The notes under the pieces are model-generated. The model worked only from the letters and a program-made list of their open reading frames with translations. It did not search any database and was not told the DNA's origin. From contig CAJTNK010000103.1 in the NCBI GenBank assembly GCA_910577885.1, forward strand, positions 1-6,612: a stretch of DNA of 6,612 nucleotides, given 5' to 3'. A program made the translations under genes and the position numbers. Of this stretch, positions 1-6,587 are shown one piece after another (position 1 is the stretch's first letter; every line of letters begins with the position of its first letter). The DNA is from an uncultured Rikenella sp. Its GTDB lineage: Bacteria > Bacteroidota > Bacteroidia > Bacteroidales > Rikenellaceae.

Positions 1-74
1 TTAAAAAGAGCAGTTTCCATACAGTCGCTAAAGATTGAGTTTTGAGAGAGTCGGAAAGTTTTTCGTGGTTTAGG

Positions 75-105
75 TTTGGATATTTGCGAAAAGGTGTTAC
101 CTTTG
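75..105 (+). promoter_or_regulatory. Bacteroidetes-type promoter of the tRNA-fMet gene
   Basis: A perfect -7 element TACCTTTG (consensus TAnnTTTG) lies at 98-105, with a -33 element TTTG at 75-78 separated by 19 bases, the usual spacing for the Bacteroidetes primary sigma factor. Transcription would start near 112, about ten bases before the mature tRNA, so little 5' trimming is needed. The -33 TTTG is itself the end of a second TAnnTTTG match (TAGGTTTG, 71-78), but that copy has no well-spaced -33 partner and is probably not a separate promoter. Confidence 0.75.
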
Positions 106-120
106 TGGTCGAAATGAGAT

Positions 121-193
121 CGCGGGGTGGAGCAGTTGGCAGCTCGTTGGGCTCATAACCCAAAGGTCGGAGGTTCGAGTCCTCCCCCCGCTA
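121..193 (+). tRNA. Initiator tRNA-fMet (anticodon CAT)
   Basis: All four arms fold. The acceptor stem pairs 121-127 with 186-192, the D stem GAGC/GCTC is 130-133/142-145, the anticodon stem is 147-151/159-163, and the T stem GGAGG/CCTCC is 169-173/181-185 around the loop TTCGAGT. The anticodon CAT is at 154-156. It is an initiator rather than an elongator because the first acceptor position is unpaired (C1 opposite U72) and three consecutive G-C pairs (149-151 with 159-161) flank the anticodon loop; these features are recognised by the formyltransferase and the initiation machinery. The discriminator base is A193. No CCA is encoded (the next bases are CAC), so the CCA end must be added after transcription, as is usual in this phylum. 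Confidence 0.97.
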
Positions 194-202
194 CACGGTA
201 GG

Positions 203-240
203 AGACGGTTTGCATCGGAAGATGCGGACCGTCTTTTTTT
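203..240 (+). terminator. Intrinsic terminator after tRNA-fMet
   Basis: A 14-bp stem (203-216 with 221-234, including two G-U pairs in the RNA) closes a GGAA tetraloop and runs directly into seven T residues (234-240). It sits ten bases after the tRNA and separates it from the lipoprotein operon. Together with the promoter at 75-105 it makes the tRNA a single-gene transcription unit. Confidence 0.93.
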
Positions 241-312
241 GTTGTTCGGGGGGATGGGAGAGTGCGGGCGGGTAAGGTGCAGAAAAACAGGGGGTGAGGA
301 TTTTGGGAAGTG

Positions 313-342
313 TTGATCGGTTGGAAAAATTTTATATTTTTG
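313..342 (+). promoter_or_regulatory. Promoter of the lipoprotein operon
   Basis: The -7 element TATTTTTG at 335-342 matches TAnnTTTG, and a -33 TTG at 313-315 is 19 bases upstream. The surrounding bases (AT-rich, ending in TTTGCAG) are typical of Bacteroidales promoters and stand out from the GC-rich background. Transcription would start near 349, giving a leader of about 50 bases before the ATG at 399. This position excludes the longer open frame that begins upstream at 294. Confidence 0.75.
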
Positions 343-398
343 CAGTCCTTGCTTTGTGGAAAACAAACCGCTATAATACTTTTCTTAACGAGTTGGAT

Positions 399-2303
399 AT
401 GAGGAATTTGGGTTTTCGGGCCGTGTTGGTTGCACTGGCCGGAGGCATGTTGTTGGGAGGCTGTTCGGAGAATAAACGCTACCAGGACGGAGTGGCGGCA
501 AGTCGGTATGTCAGCTATTCGCTGACCCTTCGCGACGGGGAACAGCAGAGCGAAGGTACGGCCGGTCAGTTGCCGGAAATGTCCGTGTTCCAGTTTAGTA
601 ACGGGGAGTTCTACCTCAAGCAGCAGGTGCGGCCTGATGCACAGGGGACGGTGTCGCTTCCGGCGATGAAGGCTTCGAGACTCTATTTCGTGTGTGGCGT
701 GCCTTTTTCGCTGTCGGGGGAGACGATCGACGAGGAGCATTTCCGTCGGATCTCGATCGGCCGCGACCTGCACGATAATACGGCGCCGGAGTTCATGACG
801 GCGGTGGTGGACCTCGATGAGGCGGAGACGCGGGCGGGCGGTTCGACGGTCGTTTCGCTGAAACGCAGCGTGGCGCGGATCGACCTCAATACGACGGCCG
901 ATAAGCAGATTCGTATCCGGGAGGTCGTCATCAAGGATGCGCCGGCGGAGATCTATCCTTTCCTGGAGGGTACTCCGGTGTCGGACGAGACGGTGACCTA
1001 TCGGAAGGTGTTCGACGGCGAGGGAGTCGAGGGCGAACAGGCGGGTGTTTTCCGGTTGTTCGAGAGTCCGCGCCCGGTGCATGTGCGGGTGCTGGGGACC
1101 TACAAAGAGGCGCCGTTGCAGCTGGACATGGAGCTGCCTACGGTCGAACGCAACAAGGTCTATGAGCTGGAGGTGCGGAATGCCGGGGCGACGGTCGAGG
1201 GGACGGTGGAGGTCAAACCGTGGGACGAAGGCGGTACGGTGGTGGGTAGTCCGGATGCCGGAAACAGGATCCTGATCGACGCCGCCCGGTCGACGATTCC
1301 GACCGGCGTGCAGGTCGACTACGACCGGAACCTCGTCGAGGTGCCGGCCGAAGGGGCTACCGGCATGACGCTCGCTTTCGTGGGCGAGTCGCGCATCGAC
1401 ATCGACCAGGTCGAAGGGCTGGGAGACGATGTGAAGCTCGGCAACATGGAGCTCGAGGAGACGCCGGCCGGTTTCGTTTCGACGTTCGACGTCTCGGTGG
1501 CGCCGCAGGGCAAGGGACGCTTGGGATACTCCGTGCTGGTTCACCTCAAGAGCCCGTGGATGCAGGAGTCGTACGACTATGTCGAGATACGTGTCGCCCC
1601 CAGCGACCACCAGATCGAGACCGTCGAGATCGGGGGGGCTACCTGGATGGCTTTCAATGCGCGGAGTCGCAAGCTGGACGATCAGGTCTATCCGCTGGAC
1701 GGGATGACCGTCGAGGAGATGTACCGCGACAGCTGGATCAATACGGTCGGGGGGCTGTTCCAGTTCGGTCGTATGTATATGTACGTGCCTTGGAAGGGCT
1801 ACAACCCCTCGAACGACCTCGGGCATCAGGGGACGGCCAATGCACCGTGGACGAACGACGCTTATATGCCGTGTCCCGAGGGGTATCGGGTGCCGACCCG
1901 GGCGGAGTGGAAGTCTATTCTGCCGGCTTCGGCTCAGATTCCGGGGAGTTATACGGCGGGGAACGGGGAGCAGATCACAGCGACGCTTCACGTGGCGAAC
2001 GGGACGCTCGTGACGCCGACCGGCGTGGGCGGTACGCAACGTTACGTGAAACTTGTCTCCGACGCTACGGGGAATACCTTGTTTATTCCGATGGCGGGCT
2101 ATAAGGGCGACAAGTCGACATCTAACAATCCGGATTTCGGGAATTGGGCTTTGATGTGGACCAACGACCGGACCGGGTGTCCGGGCGGGTATGCGTGGCT
2201 TCGCAGGCTCCGTTTCAATGCGGCAACCAATTCTCTCTCGACGATTGATGAATACCAGTGGCAGATGGAAGGATTCGCATACGTGCGGTGCGTCAAGAAA
2301 TAA
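399..2303 (+). CDS. Fimbrillin/Mfa2-like lipoprotein with C-terminal FISUMP domain
   Basis: A 634-residue predicted lipoprotein. Residues 1-21 form a signal peptide, and the lipobox LGGC puts the lipidated cysteine at position 22. Residues about 35-280 resemble fimbrillin-family subunits: alternating short strands, the characteristic segment SLKRSVARIDL (153-163) and a closing strand RNKVYELEVRNAG (251-263). Residues about 290-402 look like an Ig/BACON-type beta domain. Residues about 405-634 match the FISUMP (Fib_succ_major) pattern: ATWMAFN, CPEGYRVPTRAEW (492-504), FIPMAGYK, MWTNDRTG, an RLRF strand, and GFAYVRCVKK at the very end. FISUMP function is not established; a role in surface binding is inference. 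The start at 399 is chosen because the signal peptide begins there and the promoter lies just upstream. No clear Shine-Dalgarno is seen, which is common in this phylum. It is the first gene of an operon with the next lipoprotein, 23 bases downstream. Confidence 0.9.
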   Translation: MRNLGFRAVLVALAGGMLLGGCSENKRYQDGVAASRYVSYSLTLRDGEQQSEGTAGQLPEMSVFQFSNGEFYLKQQVRPDAQGTVSLPAMKASRLYFVCGVPFSLSGETIDEEHFRRISIGRDLHDNTAPEFMTAVVDLDEAETRAGGSTVVSLKRSVARIDLNTTADKQIRIREVVIKDAPAEIYPFLEGTPVSDETVTYRKVFDGEGVEGEQAGVFRLFESPRPVHVRVLGTYKEAPLQLDMELPTVERNKVYELEVRNAGATVEGTVEVKPWDEGGTVVGSPDAGNRILIDAARSTIPTGVQVDYDRNLVEVPAEGATGMTLAFVGESRIDIDQVEGLGDDVKLGNMELEETPAGFVSTFDVSVAPQGKGRLGYSVLVHLKSPWMQESYDYVEIRVAPSDHQIETVEIGGATWMAFNARSRKLDDQVYPLDGMTVEEMYRDSWINTVGGLFQFGRMYMYVPWKGYNPSNDLGHQGTANAPWTNDAYMPCPEGYRVPTRAEWKSILPASAQIPGSYTAGNGEQITATLHVANGTLVTPTGVGGTQRYVKLVSDATGNTLFIPMAGYKGDKSTSNNPDFGNWALMWTNDRTGCPGGYAWLRRLRFNAATNSLSTIDEYQWQMEGFAYVRCVKK

Positions 2304-2310
2304 TAAATAC

Positions 2311-2319
2311 GGGGGAGGG
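2311..2319 (+). promoter_or_regulatory. Ribosome binding site of gene 2
   Basis: The purine-rich run GGGGGAGGG contains GGAGG and ends seven bases before the ATG at 2327. Strong Shine-Dalgarno sequences are not the rule in Bacteroidetes. This one supports the start at 2327 over the longer frame from 2258, which would overlap the end of gene 1. Confidence 0.55.
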
Positions 2320-2326
2320 CATACAG

Positions 2327-4165
2327 ATGAAACGGAGGATATGGAAATTGGTGGCGGGGGTGCTGGGAGCGGTTTGGCTGGGGGTGAGCTGTTCGGAGCG
2401 GGAGGAGTTGGGGGGGCAGGAGCCGGGGCAGGTGACGTTCCAGCTCTCGTTCGGCGAGGCTTCGGCGACGGATTCGACCGGTGCCGGGACGCTGACCCGC
2501 GCGGGACGGACGGAAGAAGAGCAGGTGCGGATCGGGCGGATGTGGTACGTGATTACCGACAGCCGCGGCGAACGGATCGCGCTGCATACCCATAAACTCT
2601 CGCCGGACTTCTCGCGCCTGACGGTCGATGGGTTGAAGGCGGGCGATTATACGATCGCGTTCCTGGCGGCGGCTGAGCCGGAGCCGGGCCGTGCGACGGT
2701 GAGCGATCCGGAGCGGCTGGCCGAGACGTGGCTCGCCAACCCGGAGGCGGAGGCGCCGCTCGACGAACAGTTTTTCTACCGGCGGGTGGAGCTCAGCATC
2801 GGACGCGAACAGGCGCCGATGGCGCAGACAGTCCTGATGGAACGGTGTGTGGGACGGGTGGATGTCGACCTGAACCTCTCGTCGGAGTACATGGAGCGGT
2901 TTATCCGCCGGGTGGAGGTCGAGTTCGACGACCCGTCGGAGGCGGTCTGTACGACGCTCGACGCGGCCGGTCGATACGGCGGAGCGGGGGGCATCGGGAC
3001 GTATGATGTGACCCGGAACCGGTCGTTCTACTCGCTGCCGAGCCTGGGGGCGCTGTCGGGGACCGTCACGGTCGATTCGGAACGCAGCGACGGGACGAGT
3101 TTCGTGCGGCGGTACCGTTTTTCGGGGTGTCGGATCGAGGCCGGGCGGGTGGCTCGCATCCGGATCGACTACCAGCATCCGGAGAGTCGGGAAGGGCTGC
3201 TCTATGTGCGCGAGAGCGACTTCGAACGCTTCGGGACGGACACCATGTTCCTGGCCGACGAACCGCGGGGGGTCTTTTATTCTGCGAGTCGGCGGTCGTT
3301 TTATCCCAATGCGCCGCTGCAGGTCTCCGTGGCGGAGGACCATCGGCTGCGGGTGAGGTTCTACTCGCCGGTGGAGATTCGGGATGTGAAAATCCTGTGC
3401 CGGTTCAACAAGTTCAGTCCGGAATTCGTCGAGCTGGCACACTTCGACCGGATCTATCCTTTCATGGAGGCTTCGTTTCCGCTGCCGGTGGTCAGCTCGG
3501 AGCGTACGTTCACCACGGCCGGCGGACGGAAGATCGTGGTGCCGGCTCAGCCCGGTCTGACCAACGAAGAGGTGTCGCTCGTGATCCGGACCGACGATCC
3601 GTTCATGGAAAAGGTCCGGCGGATCGACAGCCGGTGGTACATCCGTTTTTCGGCCTATTCGGCCGACAACGGACATGCCTACTGGCGGCATATGAATCCG
3701 CTGTTGTGCCGTCACGGGGTGGCGCTGGCGTTGAACATGGCTTTCATGTTCTCGTCCGAGGAGTTCAACGAAGAGATGAACAAATACGAGGGTCGATTGT
3801 TGGACAACGGCCGGAATCCGATCGATCTCGATGGCTTGCGGCAGCGGATCCGGAGCCATGGCGGGCTTGTGCTGGGCTGCGTGGCGGGGGTCGGCGGCTT
3901 GGGCGGCGGACAGACTTACGGCTTGGCGAATTATTGTTATACGGGGGTTTACTTCGACGCGACGCCGCCGGGGAGCCACCCGCACAACTATGCGCGCCAG
4001 GCGATGTTCCACGAATATGGGCACTGCTTGGGGTATAGCCACAGCAGTACGATGACGTACGGCGACCAGTGGACGGTGCTTTGTGCGACGGTTTTCGTGC
4101 GGATGGGGAGTGAGGGTAAGCTGCCGGTGTGCTCGAAGGACGAGGTGGGGAATTTGCCGATGTAG
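2327..4165 (+). CDS. Fimbrillin-like lipoprotein with C-terminal zincin (HExxHxxGxxH) domain
   Basis: A 612-residue predicted lipoprotein. It has a basic start MKRRIWK, a hydrophobic core (8-20) and cysteine 22 in the context LGVSCSE; the residue three before the cysteine is G, so the lipobox is slightly atypical. Residues about 35-285 resemble fimbrillin/Mfa2-type proteins (LTRAG at 56-60, GRVDVDLNLS at 176-185, AGRVARIRIDY at 272-282). Residues about 285-500 are unassigned. The C-terminal part has a glycine-rich segment (512-544, core GLGGGQTYGLAN), then HEYGHCLGYSH at 562-572, the metzincin zinc motif: H562, H566 and H572 would bind zinc and E563 would act as general base. M576 follows in HSSTMTYG and could be the Met-turn. 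Peptidase activity is inferred from this motif; substrate unknown. The mature part is cysteine-rich (ten besides C22). The gene is probably co-transcribed with gene 1. Fimbrillin assignment is by pattern and less certain than the zinc motif. Confidence 0.88.
   Translation: MKRRIWKLVAGVLGAVWLGVSCSEREELGGQEPGQVTFQLSFGEASATDSTGAGTLTRAGRTEEEQVRIGRMWYVITDSRGERIALHTHKLSPDFSRLTVDGLKAGDYTIAFLAAAEPEPGRATVSDPERLAETWLANPEAEAPLDEQFFYRRVELSIGREQAPMAQTVLMERCVGRVDVDLNLSSEYMERFIRRVEVEFDDPSEAVCTTLDAAGRYGGAGGIGTYDVTRNRSFYSLPSLGALSGTVTVDSERSDGTSFVRRYRFSGCRIEAGRVARIRIDYQHPESREGLLYVRESDFERFGTDTMFLADEPRGVFYSASRRSFYPNAPLQVSVAEDHRLRVRFYSPVEIRDVKILCRFNKFSPEFVELAHFDRIYPFMEASFPLPVVSSERTFTTAGGRKIVVPAQPGLTNEEVSLVIRTDDPFMEKVRRIDSRWYIRFSAYSADNGHAYWRHMNPLLCRHGVALALNMAFMFSSEEFNEEMNKYEGRLLDNGRNPIDLDGLRQRIRSHGGLVLGCVAGVGGLGGGQTYGLANYCYTGVYFDATPPGSHPHNYARQAMFHEYGHCLGYSHSSTMTYGDQWTVLCATVFVRMGSEGKLPVCSKDEVGNLPM
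4010..4054 (+). other. Zincin active-site coding segment (HExxHxxGxxH plus Met-turn)
   Basis: These codons specify H562 to M576 of the second lipoprotein. The three histidines, the glutamate and the glycine at motif position 8 are all present, so nothing needed for zinc binding or catalysis is missing. Only three residues separate the third histidine from the candidate Met-turn methionine, shorter than in matrixins. The protein ends 36 residues after that methionine. Confidence 0.85.
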
Positions 4166-4218
4166 GGGGTTGCGGCGGTGGGTGCGCAGGCGGCGAGTGG
4201 CGCGAGAAGAAAAATGCA

Positions 4219-4262
4219 GCAGGGCGGCAACCCGAAAGGGGTTGCCGCCCTGCGTGTTTTTT
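4219..4262. terminator. Probable bidirectional intrinsic terminator between convergent genes
   Basis: A perfect 15-bp GC-rich stem (4219-4233 with 4239-4253) closes a five-base loop. On the + strand a run of six T residues follows (4257-4262), ending the lipoprotein operon 54 bases after its stop codon. On the - strand the A-rich bases at 4207-4215 read as a T-rich tail beyond the same hairpin, so it can also end the sensor gene, whose stop codon lies at 4319-4321. The rest of the intergenic stretch 4166-4318 shows no gene. Confidence 0.9.
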
Positions 4263-4318
4263 GCGAGTGAGGGGGAGTAGCGGGCTCTTCCTCAATCTCG
4301 CCCCCCCCCTCGAATCGT

Positions 4319-6403
4319 TCAAATCTCCCGAAAGGAGCCCACCAGCGTCACCGGTTTCCCATCCGCATCCCGCTCGTCGACGACGCCCCGTACTTCGACT
4401 CGCTCGTAATGCAGTTTGCTCCCCACGAGTCGGAAAGTCTCGCAAACCGAAGTCGCCTTCCCCTCGACCAGCGTGCGAAAGGCCTGCCGAATACGCTCCT
4501 GATCCTCTGTGTGGATCCGGTCGAGGCACTCCAGCACCGAGAGGGTGAACCGGCTCCCTTCCGCCTCCTCCGCATCGTCCTCTTCGCCGCGGTCGTTCGA
4601 CGAGTCGACCAGTCCGAGTCGGATGGTCCCGGTCTTCAAGTCCCACTGCCAAGGCAGCACCTCGGCCGCCCGCAGCACCCGTTTCAACCGCCGGTTGGCC
4701 GCCACCAGCCGCTCTTCGGTCCGCAGCAGGACGGTGTTGTCCGAGCAGAAGATGTGGATGTGCCGGTCCTTATGCGACGGTGCGAAGACCACTTTGTAGT
4801 ACTTGCCGGTTTTGCGGACGTAGTGGAAGGTGGTCACGGTGCGCCGTTCGCGCAGGACCTTGGCGGCGATCTGCCGGGCCTGGTCGATCTGCACCGGATC
4901 CCCCTCGCCGACCTTTCGGCCGATGATCTCTTCCGCGTTTTCGTCTTTTTGTGCCGGTCCTCCTCCTCTTCCGCCGAACTCGCGCCGGAAAGCCGGATTC
5001 ACGTCGCGAATCACCAGGTCTGCCTCCGATTTCAGTTTGCCGGTGGTTTCCTCTTCGGTCACCACTTCGATTTGGGCGTATCCTACCGGCATGTTATCGA
5101 CCAAGGTGTAGTATTGGTCCATGTAGTTCAAGGCGCGTCGTTGCTGCTGTCGCTTGTGCAGGAGCAGCACGATGACCGTCAGCAGCAAGAGGCACAGGCC
5201 GATGCCGCCGACAATCAGGTTGCGGTATTGGACGAAAAAGCTGTCGGGTTTCCAGTAGAAGAGGGTGTCCGGGGGCAGGAGGTTCGGATCGAATCCCTGC
5301 CGCGAGAGGCACAGGTAGTCGAACACCGGTCTGGCCGAGCGCACGACCCGACACTCGCCGGGTTCGCCGTTGAACGACCGGATGATCGCCTCCCGGGCCG
5401 ATCGCATCACGGTGTCCCGCGTGATGCAGTAGCTGCCGATGACGTCGCTGTCGATGTCGATCCCGATGTCCACCAGCACGAACACCGGTTGGCGCGCATA
5501 CTTGCTGATGATTCCGTAGGGGGCGTCTTCCACCACCGAGGTGCCCCGTTCGGCCTGTTTGATCCACGAGCAATAGAGCACGCCGGATTCCGCGCCGATC
5601 GAGTACAGCGAGTCGATCAGGTCGAAGGTCGAGAGTTGCGGGTAGGTGAGGTAGTCGACCCGCAGCTCCGGAAAATCGGTCTGGGCGGCCCATTGTACTT
5701 CGCCGCGCATCTGCCCGCTGATCCACGTGCCGTCCGAGATGAAACACAGCTCCTCCATCTCCGGATGCACCAGCGACATCATGGCCATCGTCTCGCGCAC
5801 GTACATCGGGTAGCAGACCACATTCAAAGCCCCTTTGTACTGTTCTACGATGTCGGCGAACGGGGTTCGTTCCTGCGGCGGAATGGCCGATTTGTCGAGG
5901 TAGTATTTCTGTGGGCCGATGAAATCGACGTTGGCCAGCACCACGGACGGTACCGAGCCCCATTTCGCTTCGGCTCGTTCGTGCAGAAAGGCCCAGCTGA
6001 CCGACCCGACGTAAACGATGAGCCGCGGCCGCTGCCGGTAGGTCGAGTCGATCCGGCGGTGCATGTTCCGCAGGTCGTTTTCGGTGTGGACGAGGATGGT
6101 GTTGAGGTTGTGGGTCAGCACCAAGGTTCTGGGCGACAGCTCTTCGAGTTCCCGGGTGACGGCCTCGATCACCCGGCCGCTCCACGGTGCGGTCTCGCTG
6201 TAGGAGTTGAAGATCAGGACATAATCCTCGTCGGAGGCGTAGTTGCTCACCGGTGCGGAGAGGCTGTCGGGCAGTCCTCTGTATGCCGCTTGGGCCGTCG
6301 CCCCGCTCCACAACCACGCGATGCCGCACAACAAGGTTCCGAACCGTCGCAGCTGTCGGATGAAACGTCCTCTTTTTTTCGTCGGATGGTTTTCGGTTTT
6401 CAT
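4319..6403 (-). CDS. Membrane sensor: periplasmic ABC-substrate-binding-like domain, one TM helix, two PAS domains, no kinase
   Basis: A 694-residue predicted inner-membrane receptor. Residues 1-40 form a basic signal peptide, with likely cleavage after ATAQAA. Residues about 58-370 resemble the ABC substrate-binding sensor family (ABC_sub_bind type), with alternating strands and helices such as YVLIFNSY, RLIVYVGSVSWAF and PSVVLANVDF. Residues about 395-416 are a single transmembrane helix, followed by KRQQQRR, which places the rest in the cytoplasm. Two PAS-like domains follow, about 424-560 (YTLVDNMPVGYAQIE onward) and 566-694 (VLPWQWDLKTGTIRL to LVGSFREI). Related Bacteroidota sensors continue at GSFREI into a coiled coil and histidine kinase; here TGA follows immediately, with no HisKA, HATPase or receiver domain. 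The ATG at 6403 is preferred because the only upstream in-frame alternative is a TTG inside the promoter element. The purine-rich GAGGGAAGAGG just upstream may help ribosome binding. It may be a regulator acting through a partner protein, or a receptor that lost its kinase. Confidence 0.88.
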   Translation of the reverse strand: MKTENHPTKKRGRFIRQLRRFGTLLCGIAWLWSGATAQAAYRGLPDSLSAPVSNYASDEDYVLIFNSYSETAPWSGRVIEAVTRELEELSPRTLVLTHNLNTILVHTENDLRNMHRRIDSTYRQRPRLIVYVGSVSWAFLHERAEAKWGSVPSVVLANVDFIGPQKYYLDKSAIPPQERTPFADIVEQYKGALNVVCYPMYVRETMAMMSLVHPEMEELCFISDGTWISGQMRGEVQWAAQTDFPELRVDYLTYPQLSTFDLIDSLYSIGAESGVLYCSWIKQAERGTSVVEDAPYGIISKYARQPVFVLVDIGIDIDSDVIGSYCITRDTVMRSAREAIIRSFNGEPGECRVVRSARPVFDYLCLSRQGFDPNLLPPDTLFYWKPDSFFVQYRNLIVGGIGLCLLLLTVIVLLLHKRQQQRRALNYMDQYYTLVDNMPVGYAQIEVVTEEETTGKLKSEADLVIRDVNPAFRREFGGRGGGPAQKDENAEEIIGRKVGEGDPVQIDQARQIAAKVLRERRTVTTFHYVRKTGKYYKVVFAPSHKDRHIHIFCSDNTVLLRTEERLVAANRRLKRVLRAAEVLPWQWDLKTGTIRLGLVDSSNDRGEEDDAEEAEGSRFTLSVLECLDRIHTEDQERIRQAFRTLVEGKATSVCETFRLVGSKLHYERVEVRGVVDERDADGKPVTLVGSFREI

Positions 6404-6430
6404 GATGCCTCTTCCCTCGGTATGATTCTC

Positions 6431-6438
6431 CAAATTTA
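6431..6438 (-). promoter_or_regulatory. Promoter -7 element of the sensor gene
   Basis: On the - strand this reads TAAATTTG, a full match to TAnnTTTG, and transcription from it would begin about 20 bases before the ATG at 6403. A TTG that could serve as -33 is at 6456-6458, but its spacing is 17 bases, shorter than the usual 19-21, so the promoter may be moderate or activator-dependent. Confidence 0.6.
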
Positions 6439-6540
6439 CGAACTTTACGGAAAATCAAGGGGGGCTATCGGATTTTCTTGTACCTTTTCGGGGTATTTTT
6501 TTGTCGTCGAGGCGGATTTTTTGGGCCAAGTCCCCCAGTC

Positions 6541-6587
6541 TTCGAGTGCCGAGCGGCCCGGCCCCGGGGTGCCGCTCGGCACTCGAA
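6541..6587. repeat. Perfect 17-bp inverted repeat, unassigned hairpin
   Basis: The arms 6541-6557 and 6571-6587 are perfect reverse complements (TTCGAGTGCCGAGCGGC and its complement) around a 13-base GC-rich loop that contains the palindrome CCCCGGGG. No T-run follows on either strand, so it is not a standard intrinsic terminator. It lies upstream of the sensor promoter, outside any gene. It might be the 3' hairpin of a transcript from beyond the right edge, a protein-binding palindrome, or a dispersed repeat. The rest of 6439-6612 shows nothing I can assign. Confidence 0.8.

Noticed and set aside
294..398. Upstream in-frame extension of gene 1 from a GTG
   Set aside because: The promoter -7 element lies inside it and the extension would bury the signal peptide; the ATG at 399 fits far better.
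153..2039. Long open frame on the - strand across gene 1
   Set aside because: It is the mirror of the FISUMP lipoprotein gene in GC-rich DNA, has an R/H/P-rich composition without domains, and would run through the terminator and tRNA.
571..3470. Shared IYPF(L/M)E motif in both lipoproteins as evidence of duplication
   Set aside because: It is only six residues long and lies at different relative positions (185-190 and 376-381), so it may be chance.
2099..4042. Long open frame on the - strand across gene 2
   Set aside because: It overlaps two genes with clear signal peptides and domains, its product is rich in R, H and P without recognisable motifs, and no promoter or start signal supports it.
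6404..6433. Ten-codon upstream extension of the sensor gene from a TTG
   Set aside because: The TTG is part of the -7 promoter element, so it would not be transcribed; the ATG at 6403 precedes a normal signal peptide.
6478..6503. Possible + strand promoter (TTG ... TATTTTTTTG) at the right edge
   Set aside because: The -7-like element is two bases too long for TAnnTTTG and its TTG is too close, so it does not fit the consensus.
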